NCBI RefSeq assembly: GCF_000744255.1
Contig: NZ_JQLO01000001.1
Coordinates: 1,612,001-1,676,000 of the forward strand
DNA: 64,000 bases
Direction of reading: 5' to 3'
Source: Carnobacterium divergens DSM 20623
GTDB taxonomy: Bacteria; Bacillota; Bacilli; Lactobacillales; Carnobacteriaceae
Under the pieces are notes generated by a model. That model was not told where the DNA came from and did no database searches. It saw only the letters and a list, made by a program, of their open reading frames with translations. The translations under genes and the position numbers were made by a program. Shown here one piece after another: positions 53,134 to 62,001 of the stretch; positions within the stretch are counted from its first letter, which is position 1, and every line of letters starts with the position of its first letter.

Positions 53134-55352
53134 TTATTCCTTGATTGCAAATTTCAACACCATACTACTTTCTGCATGGAAGGCATTTTTTGATTTAGGA
53201 TTAAAATAATCTCCTGCAAAAGAAAGTTCGCTTGAATTTTTAGGCATCAAATCAACAAGATTAGTTGACTTAGAAGCTGCATTCAAGCTTGTTATTTTTT
53301 GCTTGCCATCTACGTTAAGATTCAACCTTAAGGATGCTGTGCCTTCCGTTGGATCGGATTCTTGTTCTGATAAATAGGCAACCTCTGAATCTTGATTAAC
53401 TAAAAATGAAGCCATTGAAACATTCAGAGTTGTATTGTCAGAGTTGTTTTTTATCTTATATTTTTGTGATGTTACTTTTTCTTTATGATCCTTGTCCGAA
53501 AAGAATAGTATTTTAGTTGGAATTGTAACATGTACCCATTCATTTTTACGTTGACTTGGATATCATAATCAAATTGAACTTTTTTTCCCGACTGAAGCGT
53601 TTCTTCTACTCGAACTTTTGCCGGCTGTTTGCCTGGTTTTGTTGTGTCTGGAAAGGAGATAAATTTCACTGGCTTGATTTGGTTGTATTCTTTAGAATCA
53701 ATGTATTTTGCCATATTGTTCATAAAGTCTTCTTCTAATTCTTGTGGGGTTGTTCGCAAAAGTGTGGTGGCTTCTTTCGTTTGTAATTGATTAATTCTTA
53801 ACGGCTGAAAACCTGATTTTGTGACCTCATAATAGGTATTCTTCAATTCTGCATTTTCTTGTAATTCATTCTCATTCACAATCAAGCTATTTCGTTTTGG
53901 CTCAGCATGCCAAAGGTCAATTAAGTCCCCCTCTTTTAACTCTATTGGTTGAAATTCTTTAATTTTACTTAACGCATCGTCCTGCCCCGTCGCACTTATT
54001 AATCTTTGGGAAGGATTCAACTCATCTTCAAGTAATTGAGTTGGTTGGTCCAGTTTTTTCGTTCCTATCCAATAATAGAGTCCTTCACCGAATTCATTAT
54101 TAACCTTAGAATCTGAATTTTTTCGTTTAATCCCTACTTGATCCGTCAATGTATAGGTTTTTGAACTCGTATCATGCATAGTGATCACTCCAACCGAATC
54201 ATCATAGGCTCCTTTTAAATAGATACTCTTTCCCCATCTCACCGTCACAGGTACTTCAATATCTACTGCTTTTCCTTTTCCAGTAATTGTAGCTATCATT
54301 TTTTGATTGCCTATAGTTGTTGTATCTGCTGGTGTTTTAATCTTCACTGAATAGTCAGTATTTCCTAATACTTCTTCACCCAATTTAACATTTTTAATAA
54401 ATTCCATTGGGTTCCTTTTTTCAATAGCCGTTCCTAAATCAACTTCTTGCGAAATCGCTTCTGCAGTTAATAGTCGATTATCCACCACGTTATAATTCAA
54501 ATGAACATCTGATTCAATATAATAATCATCTAGCCTATCTGTTATTCGAACAATTGCTTCTGTTTGTCCTGCTTTACTAAAGTCAGGCTTTTGAATATAG
54601 GTAAAAGTTGGATTATTTGTCAAAGATTGCGATAAAGTGATGTAACTACTTGGCGTTGGAATGGGTGAATTTAATTCCACTGAACTTGGCTCACTTGTTG
54701 TATAAATAAAAGCTGGGGAATCTAAAATATTCGAAAGATTGATTACTTTTTCTGTTAAATCTACATTTGAGATTACGCCGTCAATATAGAGTATCCAAGG
54801 GTTATAATAAGCTGCTTGATTTTCCGGGATGTCTCTCATATAAACTTCTGTGCGCTTTATTTTTACATTAGCTGTCGTAAATTTATTTTGAAGTCTTTCT
54901 ATTATTAATTGCTTTCCACCGTCTGTTGTATTAATTGAAATTGTTCCATCCGTTTCAAAGGTTAAACCACCACCTCGCACCTCTATAGTTCCTTTCATCC
55001 AAGTGTTTTCACCTGGTCCTTTTTCTTCCCCTTCCCATTGAGGAACATCAATCATTATTTTAGAACCTTTTTGCCATCCTAGATGTTCTATAGAATTTGC
55101 TATTCTTCTTTGCAACTGTTCTATAATGTAATCTCCTTTATTAGCAAACATCAAACTTATATCTATTCTTGCCCATGAGGGAACATCTGCCCATTGTGTC
55201 GATAAAAAAGGAGTAATCATTTGCTCCTCAGTAGTCGAAATGTTTGTTAACGGATTGATTGGGATTTTTTCAATTTTTTCAGCTTTAACCGTGCTTGTAC
55301 TCCATAATAATGTTAGAAGAGGAATACAAATCAACTGTTTCTTTTTTATCAA
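53134..55352 (-). pseudogene. Large secreted surface protein, broken by a one-base frameshift
   Basis: The first frame (55352 to about 53545) starts at TTG behind GGAGAG and has a signal peptide (cleavage near VKA-EK), a low-repeat N-terminal domain, then beta-sandwich repeats with KPDFSKAGQTEAIVRITD-like strands and WGKSIYLKGAYDDSVG. Within a run of five A residues (plus 53543-53547) the protein-like reading moves to the -1 frame and continues with NEWVHVTIPTKILFFSDK to the stop at 53134. A sixth A restores one protein of about 740 residues. The continued frame encodes the domain shared with the 207-aa protein. It heads the four-gene operon. Truncation removes that C-terminal domain. A sequencing error in the run is possible. 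Confidence 0.75.
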
Positions 55353-55449
55353 TCGCTCTCCATCCTTTATTTTTTAATTTTCACCATGTACTCTTTTCCT
55401 TGAAAGTGCTCAATAACTTATCTTTTATCAGACAAATCATTGCTATCAT

Positions 55450-55596
55450 TTGTAAACTAATCTAATGATTATTTTACGTTTATACATATTTTAGTTTTAT
55501 CAGCAAAGAATCCTATTTTAAGTGGGTTTCTTTTTTTTTTATTTCATTTTTTTAGTTATACATAATCTCGTAACAAAACATTAGATTAGTTTACAA
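55450..55596. repeat. Perfect 18-bp inverted repeat around a 111-bp spacer
   Basis: TTGTAAACTAATCTAATG (55450-55467) and CATTAGATTAGTTTACAA (55579-55596) are exact inverted copies in the gap between the divergent surface operon and Mga-like gene. Each arm contains TTTACA facing outward. The left arm also has a partial dyad extension inward (GATTATTTTAC), making it about 26 bp long and roughly symmetric; the right arm has a weaker one. It may be a recombination site pair for the nearby serine recombinase or a pair of regulator-binding sites. Confidence 0.9.
55479..55506 (-). promoter_or_regulatory. Promoter-like pair inside the inverted-repeat segment, facing the surface operon
   Basis: TTGCTG (55501-55506) and TATAAA (55479-55484) on the minus strand are 16 bases apart. 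The -35 match is weak, the -10 match good. It would transcribe the surface operon in the present orientation and the regulator if the segment were inverted. Confidence 0.3.
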
Positions 55597-55618
55597 TTAT
55601 ATGATACTTTGATATTCT
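55590..55618 (+). promoter_or_regulatory. Candidate promoter of the Mga-like gene
   Basis: TTTACA (55590-55595) inside the right arm of the inverted repeat and TATTCT (55613-55618) are 17 bases apart. The start codon follows 74 bases further on. On the opposite side the left arm offers TTTACA with a weaker TCTGAT 18 bases away toward the surface operon. Confidence 0.45.
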
Positions 55619-55691
55619 AACATGGATAACACTAGGTGTGTTGACGAGTTCTTGTCCATCAATAGACAGGAAAAAGAAAAAGGAGCGTTCT

Positions 55692-57214
55692 ATGTATTCA
55701 AAAATTTTATCCGAATCAAGGCAAAATGAGCTATTAGTTCTCTATGACATTATCCAAAAAAAACAAACTCTACAGACCTTATCTGAAAATTTAACAATTC
55801 CCAGTCGAACAGTAAAAAGCTATCTACAAAAAATAAATCTTGAAATTGAAGAATCCTTTCATTTTCAAACGTTTATTCAAGCAAATTCTAAAGGAGAGTA
55901 TACAATAAATCCCTCCTTTTCTGAAAAAAAATTACTTATTTACTATCAACTCAAATTAAATTATTTAAAAAAATCCCCTTATTTTATTTTGCTAGTTCTT
56001 CTAACAACAAATTATCAGCTTACTGTAACTGAGGCGACCAATGAATTATTTGTAACTTCCTCCTATTTAAGTCGCATTATAAAAACTCTTAATGAAAAAC
56101 TTATCGTCTTTGATTTTCAAATTACTAAGGAAAATTCCTGCCTATTATTAACTGGCAATGAATTAGCTATTCGTACCTTTAGTTTCCTCTTCCTAGGGGA
56201 TGCTTTTCAAAGTCTAGAATGGCCTTTTAAAGAATTTACGAAAGAAGAATTACGACAACAACTTCCACAGGATATCTTAAAAGATTCAGCTAAACGCTCA
56301 GATACAAAAAAAATTTACTCTATTTTCTATTTGCTGTCCTAACGATCCGAATTAAGCATCAAGCTTTTCCGAAAAAACCAAACTCAGAGGAATTTACTAT
56401 TCTCGATCTCATCCAAAAGAACCATGACGTCTCCAGAATCTTTAATGCTCATTCTTTTGATGGACTTTCGCTAAAGGATTATAAAAGTGAAATTCTTTAT
56501 TTTAATTTTTTTACAAGAATTTTTCTTTCAGATATCATTTTACATGATAAAAAATTAACACTTGGTCAAATTTTTTCAAGAAAAGAAGCAGATGCAACGG
56601 CATTTGCCTCTCATCTAACAACCGAACTTAAACAGCAATTTAAAGGAGACTTTACTGAAGAAACTTCTTTTCTTTTTATCTATTATTTCACGTTGCTATA
56701 TGTATTTTTTCAATTAATGGGTTCTAAAATTCCTTATTTTTTAGAATTGCATTTTCCAAAACCAGACTATAATTTATCAGTCAACGATCAAAAAATGGAT
56801 GAGATAAAAGTTTTTTACGACAAATTTTCAAAAAAAGCACTTCAAGAGCATCATTATAAATTACTTAAACACCCTCTTTTAAAAGATTATTTTTGCAGTT
56901 TAATCTATACTTTATTGCAAATTGTAAAAACACCTCGAATTTTTATTTACTTACAAATAACAAAAGATTTCACTGGTAAATTTTTTATTACAGAGCAATT
57001 GGCAACTATGTTTAACACTGAGACTGTTGTGATTACAGAAGATGTTCGAAAAGCAGACTTAATTATTTCAGATACTCTTGAATTATCTACAAGTTGCAAA
57101 TCAATTTTCTTCCTAAGCTCTCTTAAAAATTACCACCAATGGCAAGAACTTATTCAGATCATTCAACAAATACTATTAGAAGAACTTTTTGTTGAAGAGA
57201 CCTCGGAGGAATAA
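55692..57214 (+). pseudogene. Mga-like regulator broken by a one-base frameshift
   Basis: The ATG at 55692 follows AAAAGGAG. The first frame (to TAA at 56342) encodes the Mga HTH region (SENLTIPSRTVKSYLQKIN) and second HTH (SSYLSRIIKTLNEKL). At a run of eight A residues (56306-56313) the coding pattern moves to the next frame, reading ...LLYFLFAVLTIRIKHQAF and on without stop to TAA at 57214. One extra A would give about 507 aa, close to the 501 aa of the Mga-like gene at 1.8-3.3 kb. It diverges from the surface operon and was probably its regulator. The serine recombinase ATG is one base past its stop. Confidence 0.8.
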
Positions 57215-57215
57215 A

Positions 57216-57791
57216 ATGAAAACAATTGGCTACGCTAGAATCAGCACCAGTCATCAACAATTAGATGCACAAATCAACGCCTTAACAAAGTATGGCTGTG
57301 ATAAAATTTTTACGGAACAAGAAAGTGGAAGAAAAACAAAGCGACGTCAATTAGATAAAGCAATCGCTTCTCTTGAAAAAGGAGACACCTTTGTCATTTT
57401 TAAGTTAGACCGTTTGTCGCGAGGAACAAAACACTTGCTTTCATTAATGGAATTTTTTAATGAAGCTGAAATCAACTTTGTCAGTATTCAAAATAATATT
57501 GATACCAGCACCTCTATGGGAAAATTTTTCTTTACTATCATGAGTGCATTTGCAGAAATGGAAGCAGAATTAATTCGTGAACGAGTATTGTCTGGACTAG
57601 AAGCTGCAAAAGAAAAAGGAATCACGTTAGGAAGACCGATTGAAAATAAAAATTTAAAGACTGTTATTGATCAATATATGAATACAGACTTATCGATTAC
57701 AGAAATCGCAAAATTAAATCAAATTTCAAGACCTACTGTTTATAATTACTTAAAAAGAGAAAATATACCTAAACGTAGCAAAATTCTGTAA
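57216..57791 (+). CDS. Serine recombinase (resolvase/invertase family)
   Basis: 191 aa from the ATG at 57216, behind CGGAGGA inside the end of the regulator gene. The catalytic Ser is in GYARISTSHQQ, followed by EQESGRKTKRRQLDKAI, FKLDRLSRGTKHLL with the active-site arginines, the long E helix and a C-terminal HTH (ITEIAKLNQISRPTVYNYL). The size fits DNA invertases such as Hin and Gin and small resolvases. It is intact, unlike the two neighbouring genes. It could invert the repeat-flanked segment, or be the last gene of a former mobile element. Confidence 0.88.
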   Translation: MKTIGYARISTSHQQLDAQINALTKYGCDKIFTEQESGRKTKRRQLDKAIASLEKGDTFVIFKLDRLSRGTKHLLSLMEFFNEAEINFVSIQNNIDTSTSMGKFFFTIMSAFAEMEAELIRERVLSGLEAAKEKGITLGRPIENKNLKTVIDQYMNTDLSITEIAKLNQISRPTVYNYLKRENIPKRSKIL

Positions 57792-57792
57792 T

Positions 57793-57845
57793 AAAAAAAA
57801 GCTATTCAAGGTCCCTTCGCAGGGCTCTTGAATAGCATTTTTTTA
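57793..57845. terminator. Bidirectional terminator
   Basis: GCTATTCAAG pairs with CTTGAATAGC with an inner CCC/GGG stem, and has A- and T-runs outside; it separates the recombinase gene from smpB. Confidence 0.9.
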
Positions 57846-58301
57846 TTTGATTCGCATCATACGATCCGTTTCACGTTTCATGTCTTTGCGTTTTAAATCT
57901 TCACGCTTATCATAATTTTTCTTACCTTTAGCTAAACCAATCAATACTTTTGCGTATCCGTCTTTAATATAGACTTTTAAAGGAATCAATGTATTTCCGG
58001 TTGCTTTAGTTTCATTTAATAGACGCAAAATTTGTTTTTTATGCATCAATAATTTACGAACACGCAAGGGATCGTGATTAAATTGATTTCCTTGCTCGTA
58101 AGGACTGATATGCACATTGTGCAAGTATATTTCGCCATTTTGAATTTTGGCATAGCCATCTTTCAAATTGATGCGAGCTCCTCGAACGGATTTAATTTCT
58201 GTTCCTTGCAACACCATACCTGCTTCAACGGTATCTATAATCGAATAGTCATGACGCGCTTTTCTATTTTGGGCAACTAATTTGCCATCGCCTTTTGGCA
58301 T
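57843..58301 (-). CDS. smpB: SsrA-binding protein SmpB
   Basis: 152 aa from the ATG at 58301, ten bases after AAAGGAGG; an ATG two codons earlier is too close to it. Typical motifs are [29 protein letters not shown] and the basic tail [18 protein letters not shown]. SmpB binds tmRNA (ssrA at 27.6 kb) and takes it to stalled ribosomes. It closes the secG-est-rnr-smpB cluster that is conserved in many Firmicutes. Confidence 0.97.
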   Translation of the reverse strand: MPKGDGKLVAQNRKARHDYSIIDTVEAGMVLQGTEIKSVRGARINLKDGYAKIQNGEIYLHNVHISPYEQGNQFNHDPLRVRKLLMHKKQILRLLNETKATGNTLIPLKVYIKDGYAKVLIGLAKGKKNYDKREDLKRKDMKRETDRMMRIK

Positions 58302-58336
58302 ATGCATTTCGCCTCCTTTGGTTCCTTAAAACAACT

Positions 58337-60751
58337 TTATTTTTTCTTTTTCTTTTTGGCCACAGCTGTATAAAATGGTTTTTTACCATTTTTTGCTTTC
58401 GTTTCACTTTTAGTTGAATGATTGTCATTGAAGGAAACTTTCATTTTCTTTTTCTTACCAGTTTCTTTCTTTTTATAGCCGCTATTTGTTGATGTGCGCT
58501 CTTCGCTTCTTCCTCTGCGCTTACTATCACCTCGACCTCGTCCTTTAGCAGGACGATCTTTAAGGGCTGTTTTAGGGGCATTAGGATCTGGAACAATTGA
58601 AAAATCAATTTCTCTTGTTTCAACATCAGCTTTTTCAACTTTTATTTTGATTGGTTGACCAATTTTATACGTAACTCCAGTTCGCTCACCAACTAGCATT
58701 AAATGACTTTCAACAAAATTGAAATAATCTTCTTTCATATTCGACATATGAATTAAGCCTTCAATTGTATTTGGCAATTCAATAAACATTCCAAATTTTG
58801 TTACTGAACTAATCACACCTTCATAAATTTCACCGACTTTATCCGCCATGTATTCTGTTTTCTTAAGCGAATCGGTTTCACGTTCTGCATCCACTGCGCG
58901 ACGTTCCATTTTCGAACTTTGCTCTGCAATGTCTGGCAATAGATTTTCCCATTTAGTCTGCTGCTCGTCCCCAATGCCATTGTCTGCATAAGAACGAATC
59001 AGGCGATGAACGATTAAATCAGGATAACGACGAATTGGGGAAGTAAAGTGCGTATAAAACTCTGCTCCTAAACCGAAATGGCCCAGTGGATCCATATCGT
59101 ATTTTGCCTGTTTCATACTACGTAACAACATCGTTGAAACAACGGCTTCTTCTGGTTCACCACTCACTCCTGCTAATACTTTTTGCAATTGCTTTGGTGA
59201 TACATCTTGACTCGTTCCTTTAACCACGATTCCAAAAGCCGTCACAAATTCCATAAAACGTTGCATCCGGTCTGAATCTGGCTGTTCATGGATACGGTAG
59301 ATAAAAGGTACATTTAATTTGAAATAGTGCTCTGCTACCGTTTCATTTGCAGAAAGCATAAAGGATTCGATCAAACGCTCTCCAACACCACGTTCACGCA
59401 TCAAAATTTCTTTTGGATGACCGTTCTCATCCACAACAATTTGAGCTTCTGGCGCTTCAAAATCAATCGCGCCACGTGCTTTACGTTTTGCGACTAAGAT
59501 TTGATGAAGTTCTCCCATTAATTCAAACATTGGTACTAATTCTTCGTATTCTTTACGAATCTCAGGATCTTTCTCCATTAAAATTTGATTGACTGCAGTA
59601 TACGTCATACGACGTTTTGAATGAATCACACTTGGGAAAATTTTGTGATTCACTACTTCTCCTGCCGAATTGATTTCCATTTCACAACTCATAGTCAAAC
59701 GATCCTCAAAAGGATTCAGTGAACATAAGCCATTTGATAAACGGTGTGGCAACATAGGAATCACACGATCTGTTAAATACACACTTGTTGCTCGTTCAAA
59801 AGCTTCCGCATCTAATGGGCTATTTTCAGTTACGTAATAAGACACATCTGCAATATGCACGCCTAAATGATAGTTTCCGTTGGCTAACTTGCGGACTGTA
59901 ACAGCGTCATCTAAATCTTTTGCATCCTCGCCATCAATCGTTACAATCAATTCCTGGGTTAAATCCGTACGTCCTTTGCGGTCTTCGTCTGAAATCTGCT
60001 CAGGAACTGCATCGGCTTGTTTCAATACTTCTTCTGGAAATTCAGTTGGAATACCATGTTTATAAACAACCGTTAAAATATCTACACCTGGGTCATTTTT
60101 GTGCCCGATTGTTTTTGTTACAATTCCTTGCATACTTGTTGGAAAAGCAACGTCTGGATAATAGGTAATTTCAACTAAGACCATCGCACCATCAACAGGT
60201 TTGATACCTTTTGCTTCAATAAACACTTTATAGTTGCTTAACTTTTTATCTTGAGGCACTACGTAACCATATAAATCCGTTTCTTCAATTCCCTCTTCAC
60301 TATAGGCATAAAATTCGCCTACAAATTGATGAAATTTACGCTCGATAATCGCTTCAACGGATCCTTCTGCTCCACGATCACGCCAAGGCTCTGCTACGCG
60401 ACTAATGTCGATTTTTACAATATCGCCATCTAACGCAAAGTTCGTATGGCCTTGTGGAATGTAAACATCGTCATCCTCATCTTCAATTGAAACAAAACCA
60501 AAGCCTCGATCATTTGCACGAAAGATACCTTCTAATCCTGGTTTTTCTTTTGGTAACTTAAAATGACCTTTTTTATTCAACTCAACGGCCCCTTCTTGCT
60601 CCATTTTAGCTAAGGCTCCTACTAACAATTTAAAATCAGCCGCATTCGTTAGGCCTAAACTTTCACTAATATCTTTGACTGAAAAAGATTTTTTCTTACT
60701 ATTTTCAAGGTAGACTAAAATCGTGTCCTTGATTGTTTTTTTATTTTCCAT
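58337..60751 (-). CDS. rnr: Ribonuclease R
   Basis: 804 aa: an N-terminal winged helix, cold-shock domains, the RNB catalytic domain with DGEDAKDLDDAV, an S1 domain (GEIYEGVISSVTKFGMFIEL) and a long Lys/Arg-rich tail ending in KKKKKK. It degrades structured RNA from the 3' end and, with tmRNA, clears nonstop mRNAs. It starts five bases after the esterase gene and is followed by smpB after 35 bases. Confidence 0.97.
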   Translation of the reverse strand: MENKKTIKDTILVYLENSKKKSFSVKDISESLGLTNAADFKLLVGALAKMEQEGAVELNKKGHFKLPKEKPGLEGIFRANDRGFGFVSIEDEDDDVYIPQGHTNFALDGDIVKIDISRVAEPWRDRGAEGSVEAIIERKFHQFVGEFYAYSEEGIEETDLYGYVVPQDKKLSNYKVFIEAKGIKPVDGAMVLVEITYYPDVAFPTSMQGIVTKTIGHKNDPGVDILTVVYKHGIPTEFPEEVLKQADAVPEQISDEDRKGRTDLTQELIVTIDGEDAKDLDDAVTVRKLANGNYHLGVHIADVSYYVTENSPLDAEAFERATSVYLTDRVIPMLPHRLSNGLCSLNPFEDRLTMSCEMEINSAGEVVNHKIFPSVIHSKRRMTYTAVNQILMEKDPEIRKEYEELVPMFELMGELHQILVAKRKARGAIDFEAPEAQIVVDENGHPKEILMRERGVGERLIESFMLSANETVAEHYFKLNVPFIYRIHEQPDSDRMQRFMEFVTAFGIVVKGTSQDVSPKQLQKVLAGVSGEPEEAVVSTMLLRSMKQAKYDMDPLGHFGLGAEFYTHFTSPIRRYPDLIVHRLIRSYADNGIGDEQQTKWENLLPDIAEQSSKMERRAVDAERETDSLKKTEYMADKVGEIYEGVISSVTKFGMFIELPNTIEGLIHMSNMKEDYFNFVESHLMLVGERTGVTYKIGQPIKIKVEKADVETREIDFSIVPDPNAPKTALKDRPAKGRGRGDSKRRGRSEERTSTNSGYKKKETGKKKKMKVSFNDNHSTKSETKAKNGKKPFYTAVAKKKKKK

Positions 60752-60756
60752 TTAAT

Positions 60757-61512
60757 TTATCCCTCATTCCAAGATAACTGGTTTAAAAAGGCTAGCACAT
60801 CTTTTTCAAGTTCGTGGTGAGCCTTTCCAACCGTTATCACATGACTACTATTTTCATACCAATGAAATGTTACAGCTGCATTGGTTAAAGCTTCTTTTAG
60901 TTGATAAGCGGCGTTTGCATCAATCAATTCATCTTTACCTGCTTGAGCAATGAAGAAGGCTTCTGTAATCGTTGAAAGCTTTTGTTGGATGCTTCGCGTG
61001 AATTCTTGAATCTCTTGTAGCTGCTGTTCGACTTCTTTTTGAATCGTAGGCAATTTTACATTGATTTCATCAGCTGATTCTCCAGCAATTTTTTTTACCG
61101 TTTTAACATAATTTAAAAATGATTTTAAAACCAGTGAATAGTCTCCCATAAATATTGGCGAGCAAAGAGTTCCACCACCAAGAACCCGTTCTTCTTCTAT
61201 GGCTTTCGTTGCAAAAATACCACCTAGCGACAACCCCATAACGGCAATTTCTTGATAGCCTTTTTCGCGTAAAAAAGCGAGGGCTTTCTTAGTATCTTCC
61301 CACCAATCCAGAGGTGTTGCTGCTAAAATATCTTCTGGATTAAGCGTTCCGTGACCTGTAAAGTGCGGTGCGTACACCGTATAATTTTCTTTTTCTAACG
61401 CTCTACCTAGCATCCGCATATCTGCTGAACTGCCTGTATAGGCGTGTAATAAGAGCACCGCTCTTGGGCCATTTTCAAAGAAAAAAGGTTTTGGCAAGAC
61501 AATCTTTGGCAT
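60757..61512 (-). CDS. est: Carboxylesterase (Est30-like alpha/beta hydrolase)
   Basis: 251 aa. The oxyanion region LLLHAYTGSSADM, the nucleophile elbow GLSLGG, the Asp in AGKDELIDANAAY and the His in NSSHVITVG make the full catalytic triad. Its position between secG and rnr is the usual place of this esterase in Firmicutes. It hydrolyses short-chain esters in vitro; the cell substrate is unknown. Confidence 0.93.
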   Translation of the reverse strand: MPKIVLPKPFFFENGPRAVLLLHAYTGSSADMRMLGRALEKENYTVYAPHFTGHGTLNPEDILAATPLDWWEDTKKALAFLREKGYQEIAVMGLSLGGIFATKAIEEERVLGGGTLCSPIFMGDYSLVLKSFLNYVKTVKKIAGESADEINVKLPTIQKEVEQQLQEIQEFTRSIQQKLSTITEAFFIAQAGKDELIDANAAYQLKEALTNAAVTFHWYENSSHVITVGKAHHELEKDVLAFLNQLSWNEG

Positions 61513-61616
61513 GAAACTTCCTCCTACTCAACTCATTCTATCTTCTATTTTACTGTATTTTTCTTTAATTGTATAAAATTATTGTTTTAAAATCGATAAA
61601 TTTCTCATTTTTACTA

Positions 61617-61648
61617 AAAAGAAAACCACCTGTTTAAAATACAGGTGG
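61617..61648 (-). terminator. Hairpin between secG and est
   Basis: CCACCTGT pairs with ACAGGTGG around TTTAAAAT, followed by TTTTCTTTTT on the minus strand. It may terminate secG. Confidence 0.85.
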
Positions 61649-61661
61649 CTCATTAATTTGT

Positions 61662-61898
61662 TTATTTTGCTGTTAAAAAGGCAAGTGCGATGGTAAGAAC
61701 GAAAAATACAATTCCTAACACAACTGTCACACGTTGTAATACGGCTTCAAATCCGCGTGCTTTTTGTTTTCCAAATAATTGTTCAGCTCCACCAGTTAAA
61801 GCACTGGACGCGCTGTTTGTTTTAGTTGGTTGCATTGTAACGACAATAATTAACAAAACTGAAACTACTAACATAGCAATTAAAAGTGCATTATACAA
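61662..61898 (-). CDS. secG: Preprotein translocase subunit SecG
   Basis: 78 aa from a TTG at 61898, eight bases after GGGAGGG; the frame upstream lacks a ribosome site and the family begins at this point (YNALLIAMLVVSVLL). Two membrane helices flank a loop with SSALTGGAEQLFGKQKARG, the hallmark of SecG. It assists protein export through SecYE. Confidence 0.95.
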   Translation of the reverse strand: MYNALLIAMLVVSVLLIIVVTMQPTKTNSASSALTGGAEQLFGKQKARGFEAVLQRVTVVLGIVFFVLTIALAFLTAK

Positions 61899-62001
61899 AT
61901 TTATTGCCCTCCCGTCTGTTCTAAACATTTCATATATCTTAACTTTAGCATAGTTTTCAGAATATTACTAGTAAAGTTCGCTATTTTTTTACACCCTGTT
62001 A

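Noticed and set aside
53535-53550. Programmed -1 frameshift in the surface gene
   Set aside because: Five A residues with the present codon phasing do not make a proper X-XXY-YYZ slippery heptamer, and no downstream stem was evident. A one-base indel is simpler.
51580-55352. Classical WxL/DUF916 cluster
   Set aside because: I could not find the paired WxL motifs or a DUF916/DUF3324 protein; only the general layout is similar.
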